From assembly GCA_013360495.1 (NCBI GenBank), contig JABWBM010000002.1, forward strand, positions 1-43,805: a stretch of DNA of 43,805 nucleotides, given 5' to 3'. Positions 6,048-14,214 of this stretch are shown piece by piece. Below the pieces are notes generated by a model, which did not search any database, was not told the origin of the DNA, and saw only the letters and a list, made by a program, of their open reading frames with translations. The number at the start of each line of letters is the position of its first letter. Position 1 is the stretch's first letter. This DNA comes from Planctomycetaceae bacterium. GTDB taxonomy: Bacteria > Planctomycetota > UBA8742 > UBA2392 > JABWBM01. The translations under genes and the position numbers were made by a program.

Positions 6048-8350
6048 GGTACGACCGCTCGTTCAATCTTTGCGGCGTCAAGACCAAGGCGCAAATCACG
6101 CCCGACGTGCTGCGGGAATACTCCAACGCGCGGGCAGCGTCGCGGGATACGGCGGCGCAGATGGTCGGAGCCTTGCGCGCAAGGATCAAGCGCAATCCGA
6201 CCCTCGACGAAATCTATGCCGCGCTCAAGCGGCTCACCTATCGCAACGACCCGCAATGCGTTGACCGCGCGCAATCTTTGGAAACCAGCCTCTCGCGCCA
6301 AAAGGGCGAGGGCGTTTTCGGCGATTGCGGCGCGTTCGCCGTGGCGCTCTCCGCCCTCGCGGAAGCGGCGGGCCACGGGCCGGGCGAATGGGTTTTGCTC
6401 GGCGATGAGAGCGACCCGGCGCAACATATCGTGAACAAATTCGGCCAGCGCCTGATCGACTGCACGCCCGGCGGCTCGGCCAACTACCGGCCCCGCCTGC
6501 CTCGCCAGATCGGCGTGGATGTTCAAAGCGGCCAAGCTCGCACGTTCCAGCAAGGGCAAGTGGCGGGACGTATCGCCGGCGGCGACATGCGGAATCCTTC
6601 GCTCATTCTCACCCGACTCCCATCTCCCGCCACTCCCTACGGCGTCGGCTGCGCGTGCCAGAAAAAGCCCGTCACTGGAATAGGGTATGCGCCCACGTCG
6701 TGGGGCATCGGCGGCGTCGCCGTGCAGTACGGCCCGAACGTCGAGTATTCGGCCTACCGCATCACCTTCGACGTGCCGCAGGCTCAGGCGGGGAAGGCGC
6801 TCGACGTGGTGAAATCCCTGATCAAGCCCGGCGAAACCATGTATGACAATGGGCTGGTCTACATCGCCAGCACGACAAAAAGCGGCAGGGAATATTTCAC
6901 CGTCGAACTCGGCAAGCATTCCATCGCCGAGTCTCGCGCGAAAAGCGTGTACAACATCGTGCGCAGCGCGGCCAAACTCGACGAGCGCAACCTCGTCAAG
7001 AAGAAAACCCAAGAACTCGTCGCGTCGGAGAAAAAATCCCACGCGGCAGCTCAAGCCAAGATCGAAGCCAAAGTCGGCGGCAATGATCCCGTGATCGTGG
7101 TCGAATCCGCCAAGCTCGCCGACTTTCACAAGTGGTACGAGGCGACGGGCTACGACGTGCTGCCCCAGCGCGAATACCTTACGGGAACGAACGGCACGCT
7201 CTACGTGTTTTATCCCTACAAGGGGATGGACTCGGCGCGTGACGCGGCTTTCGCCAAGCTCGACACCCTCGGCATTCCTTACGCCTTCCTCACCAACGCC
7301 GAGCGCGACGAGGCCCTCGCCATGGCGAGCAAGCTCCACGCCGAGCAGGACGCGGCGCTGCGCGCCGAGGAGCGCAAACGCAACTGGGAAACCCACTGGC
7401 AACCGGCGGAGAATGGACTCTGGCGTCCCAAGCTCCCGGCGAAAAAGTCAACGCTCGGCAAACGCAACCGGGACGCCGTGGCGTGGCTGGTGAGTTTCGC
7501 CGAGGGCGACATCCTTTTCGGCGACTATCCGAATACGCCCAAGGGCAGGCCGGAGCGCGAGCACTTCCTCGCGCAGACGTGGCGGGACGCCGCGCTACGC
7601 GCCGACCCCACGGCCAAGATCGACGACTTGCAGCCGCGCGCCGCGTTCATCGGAGCCATATCGAGCGCGGCGACGGCGCACAAGATCGACCTCTGGGCGC
7701 TCTACGACTCCAAGCGCGAAAGCAAGCCCACCGGCATCGACGGATTCTTCAGTGATATCGTCAAGGGCGTAGGGAAGGTTTTCAAATCCATCGGCAAGGG
7801 CGTGGAAAGCGCCTTCAAAGCGGTGGGGGACTTTGGCCAGGACGTGATCGACGAGGTTGCGCGCGCGGGATCCCGCTTCTCGAAATTCGCCATCAATTCA
7901 ATCGAGGATATCCAAAAGCTCGACGGCGCGCTCGGCCTTCCCATCGGCAGCATTTTGACGCTCGCGCCGCTTTCGAAAGCCGTCTTCCAGACGACCAAGG
8001 ACGCTTTCGACCAAAACCTCAACCTCAAGAAATCCCTTGGCAACATCGGCGAGGGCTTGATCGACACTGTGCAGATCGCGGCCCCCGTGGCGCTCACCGT
8101 CGCGGGCGCGCTCGTGCCGGGCCTCGCTCCGCTGGCGGCCGTCGGCGCGAAATTCATTTCCGCGACGGATACGGACGTTTACGACGTGACGGGCTTAAAG
8201 AAGCCCACACTTGCGTTGCCGCCGGGGACTATCCCGAAACAACCTCAGTCATCCCCACAACTTCAAACATCCGGCGCATCGTCAGGCTCCGGCGGCGGCG
8301 GGGGAGCGATTGCGGCGCTCGTGTTCCTCGGTTTGGCTTTCGGGAGTTAA
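6044..8350 (+). CDS. transglutaminase-like, membrane-active virion protein
   Basis: 768 aa. Residues about 60-150 carry a transglutaminase-like cysteine-protease core: GDCGAFAVALSALAEAAG with the catalytic Cys at 95, His 128 in AQHIV and Asp 139 in LIDCTPG, with the usual spacing. The middle (about 200-560) is mixed and unassigned. From about 565 it turns membrane-active: a Gly/Lys-rich amphipathic segment (FFSDIVKGVGKVFKSIGKGV), a hydrophobic stretch around 676-702, a Pro/Gln/Ser linker and a hydrophobic C-terminus after a Gly run. An enzyme head with membrane-inserting tail would suit envelope penetration or processing of virion proteins; the role is inferred. ATG 6044 overlaps the preceding TGA. 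Confidence 0.65.
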   Translation: MRYDRSFNLCGVKTKAQITPDVLREYSNARAASRDTAAQMVGALRARIKRNPTLDEIYAALKRLTYRNDPQCVDRAQSLETSLSRQKGEGVFGDCGAFAVALSALAEAAGHGPGEWVLLGDESDPAQHIVNKFGQRLIDCTPGGSANYRPRLPRQIGVDVQSGQARTFQQGQVAGRIAGGDMRNPSLILTRLPSPATPYGVGCACQKKPVTGIGYAPTSWGIGGVAVQYGPNVEYSAYRITFDVPQAQAGKALDVVKSLIKPGETMYDNGLVYIASTTKSGREYFTVELGKHSIAESRAKSVYNIVRSAAKLDERNLVKKKTQELVASEKKSHAAAQAKIEAKVGGNDPVIVVESAKLADFHKWYEATGYDVLPQREYLTGTNGTLYVFYPYKGMDSARDAAFAKLDTLGIPYAFLTNAERDEALAMASKLHAEQDAALRAEERKRNWETHWQPAENGLWRPKLPAKKSTLGKRNRDAVAWLVSFAEGDILFGDYPNTPKGRPEREHFLAQTWRDAALRADPTAKIDDLQPRAAFIGAISSAATAHKIDLWALYDSKRESKPTGIDGFFSDIVKGVGKVFKSIGKGVESAFKAVGDFGQDVIDEVARAGSRFSKFAINSIEDIQKLDGALGLPIGSILTLAPLSKAVFQTTKDAFDQNLNLKKSLGNIGEGLIDTVQIAAPVALTVAGALVPGLAPLAAVGAKFISATDTDVYDVTGLKKPTLALPPGTIPKQPQSSPQLQTSGASSGSGGGGGAIAALVFLGLAFGS

Positions 8351-8353
8351 GCA

Positions 8354-8839
8354 ATGGGAAAGAAAAAGAAAAAATACGGCAAGCGCAAGCTCTCGAAAAA
8401 GCAGCTGGCAGCGCTCCGTAAGGGCTGGGCCATCATGCGCGCCAAGCGCAGGGGCAAGAAGAAGAGCAAGAGCGCAGGGAAGCGCAAGGCGAAGCGGCCT
8501 CATGCGGCACGGAAGCCGCGCAGTTCCGCGCCCAAGGCGAAGAAAAGGCGGGGGTCAGGAAAGAAAAAGGCCAAGCGCGCCAAGGTTGCCGGATCGTTTT
8601 TCGTCCGGGAGCTGGTCACCAGCGCCGGGCGTTTCGGCGGCTTTCGCGCCAAGCGCGTCAAGCTCGGGCGCTCCTGGGCGGGCATCACCCGCGACTCCAA
8701 GAGCGACCGGCTCTATTCGATTGGCGGAAGCGGCGGCCTCAGGCCTGGGCGCTATAAAGTTTCATCCATGAACGGCAAGGATCGCTCCGGCTGGTTTGTG
8801 GAAGTCAGGAAAGGACAGGCGGCCCTTTACCGGGCCTAA
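8354..8839 (+). CDS. very basic, histone H1-like virion protein
   Basis: 161 aa. The first 80 residues are almost wholly Lys, Arg, Ala, Ser and Gly (GKKKKKYGKRKLSKKQ, then repeated KRK and KKSK runs), like a histone H1 tail or viral core protein. The C-terminal 80 residues look like a small beta domain (SFFVRELVTSAGRFGG, WAGITRDSK, GWFVEVRKGQAALYRA). Charge neutralisation of packaged DNA is the likely role. A GGGAG ribosome binding site sits before ATG 8354, formed by the end of the previous gene. Confidence 0.6.
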   Translation: MGKKKKKYGKRKLSKKQLAALRKGWAIMRAKRRGKKKSKSAGKRKAKRPHAARKPRSSAPKAKKRRGSGKKKAKRAKVAGSFFVRELVTSAGRFGGFRAKRVKLGRSWAGITRDSKSDRLYSIGGSGGLRPGRYKVSSMNGKDRSGWFVEVRKGQAALYRA

Positions 8840-8875
8840 CAAAAGTCTTGCGCGCATGTTGCGCGTGACGTTGCG

Positions 8876-8891
8876 CCTCTCCCCGGAGAGG
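8876..8891. other. small hairpin in the 100-bp gap 8840-8939
   Basis: CCTCTC and GAGAGG flank a four-base CCCG loop. No U-run follows, so it may be an mRNA processing or stability element rather than a terminator. The rest of the gap shows nothing clear. Confidence 0.3.
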
Positions 8892-8939
8892 TATCGAGAA
8901 TGAAGGCGCTCCGGGGGCGCTCCCGTAAAGGACAGGATC

Positions 8940-9614
8940 ATGAAACGTATTGGCAAGAAGTCCGGAGGAAGGCGGCGCGGGAGCGGCAAGCTCACCATCA
9001 CCGGCGGCGTCAAAGGCGTGTTCAGCTTTTTGCGTCAAAACTGGCTGGTTGGCGTCGTCGCCATCGGCACGGCGGCCATCGCTGCCGTCGTCTTCCCGAA
9101 AAAGGACGGCAAGACGAATTGGACGGCCGTAGCGCTCGCGGGAATCGTCCCGATTGTGGCGCAGCGCTTTTTGAAGCGCCAGATGAGCGGCAAGCAGGCC
9201 ATCGCCGCATCGACCATCGCGCTCGGCATGCTCTACGTGTGGGACAGCGGCCTGCGCGCGGCCCTCATGGGCAACAAGGTGACGAGCACCATCATCGGCG
9301 GATCGGAGAAACTCGCCTACACCGTCAAGGGATACGTGCCGAACGGCGGAACGAGCAGCGCGCCGGCGAGTTATCCGAGCGGCGGGCAGAGCGAATCGTT
9401 CTTCGCGCCGACATACACCTCGGCCCCGTCGGCCCCGCAGCCCTCATCGGCTGATACTGCTCAGCAGTATGTGACCATCGCGCAGCAGGGCGTCTCTGTG
9501 CTCGGCGACTTGTTCGAGACCATCGGCATCGCCGGAAACCGTGGCGGCATCGGCATGACGCGCGCGCCGGGCAACCGGCTCGTGAGCGTGCGGAGCGCTG
9601 GCCTCGCGGCGTGA
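8940..9614 (+). CDS. integral membrane protein, basic N-terminus (virion membrane candidate)
   Basis: 224 aa. A strongly basic N-terminus (MKRIGKKSGGRRRGSGK) is followed by three hydrophobic segments at about 35-52, 62-76 and 87-101. A Ser/Pro/Thr/Tyr-rich linker (about 125-170) and a mildly amphipathic C-terminus follow. The basic end placed beside the viral DNA and three helices in a membrane would suit an internal-membrane virion protein; this is inferred from topology and from the neighbouring genes. No family is recognised. Confidence 0.55.
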   Translation: MKRIGKKSGGRRRGSGKLTITGGVKGVFSFLRQNWLVGVVAIGTAAIAAVVFPKKDGKTNWTAVALAGIVPIVAQRFLKRQMSGKQAIAASTIALGMLYVWDSGLRAALMGNKVTSTIIGGSEKLAYTVKGYVPNGGTSSAPASYPSGGQSESFFAPTYTSAPSAPQPSSADTAQQYVTIAQQGVSVLGDLFETIGIAGNRGGIGMTRAPGNRLVSVRSAGLAA

Positions 9615-9636
9615 GCGAAGGCGTAAACCCAAACAA

Positions 9637-9648
9637 CCAACCAACAAC
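9637..9648 (+). promoter_or_regulatory. C/A-rich leader, copy 2 (CCAACCAACAAC)
   Basis: The 66-bp leader before ATG 9681 is C/A-rich and contains the same 12-mer found at 284-295, again followed by GAAAG a few bases on. It probably keeps the start region of a highly expressed gene free of structure. Confidence 0.4.
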
Positions 9649-9680
9649 AACCAACGGAAAGAACAGAAAGAGAGTCAGCC

Positions 9681-10385
9681 ATGAGTTTCATCAAGCAAGT
9701 GATCGACGACCTCAATACGCCGCAGTTCAACGGCGTGAGCTTCGCCGACTATCAACGCCAGGAGCGCGTGCGGAAATTCCTCACGCAAGCCATCGACGGA
9801 CGCCCCAACCTGAACGAATCGCAGTTCGCGGGCATCAGCGACGTTCACCGCATGCGCCTTCGCTCCGGCAAGGACGCCTTCCAGATGGATGCGTCATCGA
9901 CGTGGAAAACCGGCGAGAGTCTCAAGTTTTCGCTCAATACCCGCGACGACGGCGCGCACACCAGCACCAAGGAACAGCTGACGGTCCCCATTCTGATCCA
10001 CGCTGTCGGCTTCTCGCACAACGACGCGCTCAACCCCGCGGATCGCGCGCTCATCACGAACTACGCCAAGCTCAAAGTGTATATGGATAACTCTCCATAT
10101 AAACCCGACATCTTCGACCTCGTGGGCGGGTTCTTCTCCTGGAGCAGCCAGCCAAGCCAGAAGCTGATCGACGGCTACACGGCCGGAACCACCAGCGGCA
10201 CCAGCGTGGAATCGGTGTTGCGCCGCGCGCCCGGCATCGAGGGCTTGCTCTACTTCCTCGACAAGCCGCTCTTCGTCGGCCCCGGCGAGATCGGTCTCGC
10301 CGAGTGGCTCGTCGATTCGACGGACACGACGACCGGCACGATCTCGGTCAAGCCGGTCATCCTCTGCGATATCGGCGTGAAATAA
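9681..10385 (+). CDS. candidate major capsid/structural protein 1
   Basis: 234 aa, no signal peptide, no transmembrane helix and no enzyme motif. After a helical N-terminus (FIKQVIDDLNTPQFNGVSFADYQRQ) the protein is rich in alternating beta strands (SLKFSLNTRD, LTVPILIHAVGF, TGTISVKPVILCDI), as in jelly-roll shells. It has its own long C/A-rich leader and is followed at once by a strong terminator, as expected for an abundant product. No HK97-type portal, protease or terminase neighbours are present. The structural role is inferred from context. Confidence 0.5.
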   Translation: MSFIKQVIDDLNTPQFNGVSFADYQRQERVRKFLTQAIDGRPNLNESQFAGISDVHRMRLRSGKDAFQMDASSTWKTGESLKFSLNTRDDGAHTSTKEQLTVPILIHAVGFSHNDALNPADRALITNYAKLKVYMDNSPYKPDIFDLVGGFFSWSSQPSQKLIDGYTAGTTSGTSVESVLRRAPGIEGLLYFLDKPLFVGPGEIGLAEWLVDSTDTTTGTISVKPVILCDIGVK

Positions 10386-10391
10386 ACGAGC

Positions 10392-10425
10392 GCGGGGGCG
10401 CGCGGCACCGGTCTCGCGCCCCCGC
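10392..10425 (+). terminator. intrinsic terminator or attenuator between the two capsid candidates
   Basis: A perfect 11-bp GC stem (GCGGGGGCGCG at 10392-10402 pairing with CGCGCCCCCGC at 10415-10425), a 12-base loop and TTTT directly after. As it lies inside the run of + strand genes, it probably sets different levels for the upstream and downstream virion genes. Confidence 0.85.
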
Positions 10426-10445
10426 TTTTCTCCCTTGTGTGACGA

Positions 10446-10466
10446 AACCAGAACGTAACCAGAACG
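10446..10466 (+). repeat. tandem AACCAGAACG in the leader
   Basis: Two exact 10-mers, AACCAGAACG at 10446-10455 and 10457-10466, separated by one T. They form an A/C-rich leader before an AGGA ribosome binding site and ATG 10479, similar in style to the leaders at 284 and 9637. Confidence 0.45.
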
Positions 10467-10478
10467 AGCGAGGAACCT

Positions 10479-11489
10479 ATGCTTTCAGGCGCGCGCAAAT
10501 TCGGCGACCCGGTACGGCTCTTGTCCGACGCTATCACCTACGCGAGCAATGCCGCGTCGATCATCATCCGCACGCCGAAGGATGAACAGGTCTTGATCGT
10601 CGGCATGCTCTACACGGGCAGCCACGGGCTTCTCACGAAAGTCACGTCGTTCACCCACATGAACTACGACCGGATTTTGAAGTCCGGCACCGACTCGAAG
10701 GCCGTCATGCTTTCACACATGGCGAGCAGCGGCCAGCGCATCACCGTCACCGGAGCCGACGGCTGGCAGGGGGCCGGGCCTTTCATGGGCGACGGCCAAT
10801 CCTTCCTGAATGTTCTGAACATGCACCTCGATCGCTACATGGATAGCGGCATCCACGACGACACGCGCGAGGCGGCGCTCGCCCGCGCCGTCGATTATTG
10901 CCGGGGACTCAAGGCCGACCTCGGCCTCGCCGGCATCGTGTGCGGCGGCGAGAACGGCGGCAACATCCAGATCGACGTGACGGATTTGTCGAGCGGTTCG
11001 GACGTTATCGAGAACGTCACGCTCTACGGCATTTCGCTCGGCAGCAGAACGAACGCCCCGCTCCATTGCATCGAGCACAACACGCCCTATTGGCTCGGCC
11101 AGACCGTGGCGCTCACGACCACGGCGGCCAATGTCAGCCGCGCCGACGATTTGGCGTGGCCAGCCAAGCAATCGGATATCGCCATGCACATCGCGCTCGG
11201 CGCGACCATCGTCAAGAGTGGCGCGCTCGACAATGCGAGTCTTGAGGACATCAAGGTGCGGCAGCCAGACGGCACGCCAGACCCCGCGCAGAACTACGGC
11301 GGCAGGGAGGCGCTCTCCATGCAGGCGGGCGGCAACGGCGCGCCATTGCCGCGCTATTTCCGCAAGCCCTACCGCAACGGCGACCTGATCGGACTCGACG
11401 CCTACGGAGCCGGGAGCGGCGCGAGCACGCTCTACACCACGCACGTCCTGCTCTCCAAGGTGTCCGAGATCGGCGACTGCCTGATTTAG
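10479..11489 (+). CDS. candidate major capsid/structural protein 2
   Basis: 336 aa, soluble, rich in beta strands and Gly/Asn/Thr turns (SIIIRTPKDEQVLIVGMLY, ENVTLYGISLGSR, DIAMHIALGATIVKSG). Near residue 275 comes a Gly-rich loop and then PRYFRKPYRNGDLIGLDAYG, where the late PYRNGD could form a surface strand. A pair of unequal beta proteins beside each other recalls the two-protein shells of some tailless membrane-containing phages, but I cannot show homology. The good AGGA site at 10472 fixes the start. Confidence 0.5.
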   Translation: MLSGARKFGDPVRLLSDAITYASNAASIIIRTPKDEQVLIVGMLYTGSHGLLTKVTSFTHMNYDRILKSGTDSKAVMLSHMASSGQRITVTGADGWQGAGPFMGDGQSFLNVLNMHLDRYMDSGIHDDTREAALARAVDYCRGLKADLGLAGIVCGGENGGNIQIDVTDLSSGSDVIENVTLYGISLGSRTNAPLHCIEHNTPYWLGQTVALTTTAANVSRADDLAWPAKQSDIAMHIALGATIVKSGALDNASLEDIKVRQPDGTPDPAQNYGGREALSMQAGGNGAPLPRYFRKPYRNGDLIGLDAYGAGSGASTLYTTHVLLSKVSEIGDCLI

Positions 11490-11524
11490 TCCCGTGAGAC
11501 TTCGCCAGCGAAAAGGATCGTTCC

Positions 11525-11905
11525 ATGTCGCAGGAAACCGGATTGTTGAAAGCCCCCTTCCCCTCGGCGCTCACGGCGACGAACGCGCTCGGCGAAAAGA
11601 AATACACCGCCGTGGCGGGGAAGGAGTTGCGCCTCGAATTCACCATCGACCCCGACGATTCCTATGGCGCATACCTCTGGCTCTTGATCGAGGGCGACCC
11701 CAAACCCAGCAGCGTCAGCGAATTACAGGGCAGCGGCCAGCCGCTCATGCCGGGCAGCACCTTCCGGCGCACGCTTTGGGGGACGAAGAGCGGACCGAAA
11801 ACGGCCGTGCTCTACTACACGCGCAAGGATGCGAGCAACGACGCGACCATCCGGCCGTCGGCCACCATTCACGAACTGCCACCGGGGGTTGATCCGAACG
11901 CATGA
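11525..11905 (+). CDS. small beta-rich protein (minor capsid or fibre base candidate)
   Basis: 126 aa, preceded by AGGA at 11515. Strands such as KYTAVAGKELRLEFTID and KTAVLYYTRKDA suggest a compact beta sandwich. It lies between the second capsid candidate and the fibre gene and overlaps the latter by ATGA, so a vertex or fibre-attachment role is likely but unproven. Confidence 0.45.
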   Translation: MSQETGLLKAPFPSALTATNALGEKKYTAVAGKELRLEFTIDPDDSYGAYLWLLIEGDPKPSSVSELQGSGQPLMPGSTFRRTLWGTKSGPKTAVLYYTRKDASNDATIRPSATIHELPPGVDPNA

Positions 11906-13800
11906 GCATCACGCACTCACCCAAGGGAACCACCAGCATCATCGGCCTGACCGACGTCGATGACGGCGCGTTCGCGGGCGATGCGGGCGACCTGGTGGCC
12001 GTGAACGCAGGCGAGACCGCCGTCGAGTTCATCGACGTCGGGAGCGGCCTCCAGAACGCATCGGGCGCGCTCTCGCTGACCAATACCGGCGTGAGCGCTG
12101 GGACGTACTTCGCATCGACCGTCACCGTCGACGCGAAGGGGCGTATTACGGCAGCCTCGAACGGCGATGTGGATTATTCCTTTACCGCGACCGGAGTCGC
12201 AGCCGACGACTTGACGGCCCTCAATCTGGCAATTTCTACTGTCGCGGCGAGTGCTGGGAATCGCAAGACGATACGCGTGCGCGGCAACTTCGCGTGCGGC
12301 ACCACGGTCTGCACCGACCCCGACTACATCACGCTGATTTTTGACCGCATCGTGCTCACTGGCTCGCCCTCCACCGCGTGGTTCGAGGGCGTCGATTGCA
12401 TCGTCCACTTCGAGGGGCTGGCGCTCAGCGGCGGCACGGTCGGCAGCCAAGGCATGTTCCACGTCGCCGAGGTGCATGGAACGATTGAGAGCACGTGGAG
12501 CGGCGACGTGTTCGGCAACGTGGCGAGCAGCCCGTCGATCACGAGCAACGTTATCAAGCTCCGCAATCTCTCGGCTAACGCCACATTCAATTTCGATTCG
12601 GCTGACTATAATGCCGCGCTGATCGAGATCAACGGCGTGGCGAAGGGCAATACGACTGCCGGGAACGGCAACGGCTCTTTCCGCGATTATTCCGGGAGCA
12701 AGTCGGGCGCAGCGCACACGCTTTCACTCAGCACCAGCGTCGTACAGCTCGCTCGCTGCCGTAATCTTACTGTCACTGGCGCCGACCTCGACGTCACGGC
12801 AGCAAGCGCCGGATCGGCTGGCGGCAGCTCGTTCTCTCACAACATTTCCGGCGACGGCGTGGCGCTGCGCGGCCCCTGTCATGGCGCTGGAACGACCTTC
12901 ACCGTCTCAGGCGACAACGTCATCATCGACACCACGCAGGACGGCGACGGGGACACGACGCTTGTCATGTCGGGCATCAATCCCAAAGTGCGGACGTGCG
13001 GCGCGAACATCGTGTGCGCGACGAATACCTCGGTCAATGGCAAATTCCATCTTGAGGAAACGGCCACCGGAACGCCCGCAGCGCAGACGTGGACAATCGG
13101 CACGCGCAACGATTGGAATGTCAACAGCGGCATCAGCACCGTCAAGCGCACCCTGGCGACATCGAGCGGCTCCACGGTCAACCTCACGCTCCCCGGCGAC
13201 GCTTCCGCCGACGCCGTGGAGATCGCGGCGACCTGCGACAACACCGTCTTCAATATCGTGTTGACGGCGTCAGGCTCCGGCGTGCAGATTATGGCAGGTG
13301 CGACGAACAACAAGATTTTCGTCGCGGGCGACACAGCGCCGACATTCGAGACCGCGCAAGCGAAGTACGAGAACTCGACGACCTGGCTCAACACGAGCAC
13401 GGGGCAAGTCACGCACTACGGACAAGGGCCGGGCAAGATCGTCAAGCACGTCACGGCGGCGAACATCGTGGCGCTCGGAGCCGTAACGGCTGGCAACATT
13501 TCCATCGGCACGTTGCCGATCGGAGCGAAAGTCACGCGCGGCTACATTCTCAACCTGGGCAGCGCGGCCACGGGCGTCTCGACGCTCACCGCGCAGGCGG
13601 GCATCGCGGCCACGCCGAATCTGTACGTCACCGATAGCACCGTGTATGCGGCCAACGCCGTGAGCGAGACCCTCGGCACGGCGACCGTGGATCATCAGGC
13701 TACGGCCGCGGCCATCGTGCGCTTCTCGGCTGCGGAGAATCTCGACACGTTGACGGGCTTGGCCAACGGCATCGCCGTCGTGCTGGATTATCTGGAGTAG
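11902..13800 (+). CDS. fibre/spike protein
   Basis: 632 aa. The N-terminus holds motifs seen in many phage fibres: GDLVAVNAGETAVEFIDVGSG (about 29-49), close to the repeated collar motif of tail fibres, and GTYFASTVTVDAKGRITAAS (about 67-86). The centre is a Thr/Ser/Gly-rich series of short strands like a beta-solenoid. The last 130 residues (VKHVTAANIVALGAVTAGNI, then LPIGAKVTRGYILNLG) resemble a fibre head domain. It probably binds the host surface, and the adjacent host glycan locus could be the kind of receptor it meets (inference). Confidence 0.65.
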   Translation: MSITHSPKGTTSIIGLTDVDDGAFAGDAGDLVAVNAGETAVEFIDVGSGLQNASGALSLTNTGVSAGTYFASTVTVDAKGRITAASNGDVDYSFTATGVAADDLTALNLAISTVAASAGNRKTIRVRGNFACGTTVCTDPDYITLIFDRIVLTGSPSTAWFEGVDCIVHFEGLALSGGTVGSQGMFHVAEVHGTIESTWSGDVFGNVASSPSITSNVIKLRNLSANATFNFDSADYNAALIEINGVAKGNTTAGNGNGSFRDYSGSKSGAAHTLSLSTSVVQLARCRNLTVTGADLDVTAASAGSAGGSSFSHNISGDGVALRGPCHGAGTTFTVSGDNVIIDTTQDGDGDTTLVMSGINPKVRTCGANIVCATNTSVNGKFHLEETATGTPAAQTWTIGTRNDWNVNSGISTVKRTLATSSGSTVNLTLPGDASADAVEIAATCDNTVFNIVLTASGSGVQIMAGATNNKIFVAGDTAPTFETAQAKYENSTTWLNTSTGQVTHYGQGPGKIVKHVTAANIVALGAVTAGNISIGTLPIGAKVTRGYILNLGSAATGVSTLTAQAGIAATPNLYVTDSTVYAANAVSETLGTATVDHQATAAAIVRFSAAENLDTLTGLANGIAVVLDYLE

Positions 13801-13805
13801 GGAAT

Positions 13806-14135
13806 ATGGCAGACGTGACACTCATCCCCGTGAACGCGCGCGACACGTTGCGCAAAAAGCTCGACGGTTATCACCTTGACCGCATCGGCCAGGGCGGAGC
13901 CGTGAGTGAGGAGCTCGCGCGTTCGACGCCGCTCACCGAAGTCGATCAAGGCGGCGCGAACCACTTTACGATTCATTGTATCCCCGGCGTGTTGTGCGCC
14001 GTGAAGCCGCGCAGTGCTGCGCTGCGCTCGATCGCATCGGGCGGATACCTGTATCGGGCCCACGGCAATGCCGCGCCGGACATTCAAGTGGGGGGAAGCT
14101 GGCAGGATTTGGTAGCCAACGGCTGGAGCGCGTAG
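13806..14135 (+). CDS. unknown 109-aa protein after the fibre gene
   Basis: ATG 13806 follows the fibre stop by 5 bp with GGAG/AGGGA upstream. A mixed alpha/beta product (DVTLIPVNARDTLRKKL, NHFTIHCIPGVLCAVKPRS) without membrane segments. Its place suggests a fibre-associated or assembly role, but no family is recognised. Confidence 0.45.
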   Translation: MADVTLIPVNARDTLRKKLDGYHLDRIGQGGAVSEELARSTPLTEVDQGGANHFTIHCIPGVLCAVKPRSAALRSIASGGYLYRAHGNAAPDIQVGGSWQDLVANGWSA

Positions 14136-14147
14136 CGGACGCCGTAG

Positions 14148-14170
14148 CGTCACGCGCCCCCCGCGTGACG
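14148..14170. repeat. CGTCACGCG inverted repeat, copy in the viral block
   Basis: CGTCACGCG (14148-14156) and CGCGTGACG (14162-14170) flank a 5-base C run, preceded by GTAG. The same element, GTAG included, lies in cellular DNA at 34704-34729 with a 4-base spacer, so it looks like a dispersed chromosomal repeat. No U-run follows. Confidence 0.7.
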
Positions 14171-14172
14171 TC

Positions 14173-14192
14173 ATTCCGGCGCAAGCCGGAAT
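14173..14192. repeat. REP-like palindrome with GCAA loop
   Basis: ATTCCGGC pairs with GCCGGAAT across a GCAA tetraloop, preceded by GTC and followed by CCAG. This is the widespread GTCATTCCxGC...GCxGGAATCCAG form of bacterial palindromic repeats. Related copies stand at 39085-39104 and 39130-39169. It directly abuts the inverted repeat at 14148-14170. Confidence 0.7.
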
Positions 14193-14214
14193 CCAGGACT
14201 TTGAGAGAGACACC

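Noticed and set aside
5636-7402. Very long open frame on the - strand opposite the viral genes (about 590 codons)
   Set aside because: It mirrors the codon structure of the + strand genes, as expected in GC-rich DNA. It has no ribosome site or recognisable domains and crosses several well-supported overlapping genes.
9681-11489. HK97-fold capsid of a tailed phage
   Set aside because: No portal, protease, terminase, tape measure or head-tail joining genes surround these genes. The fold itself cannot be excluded by eye.
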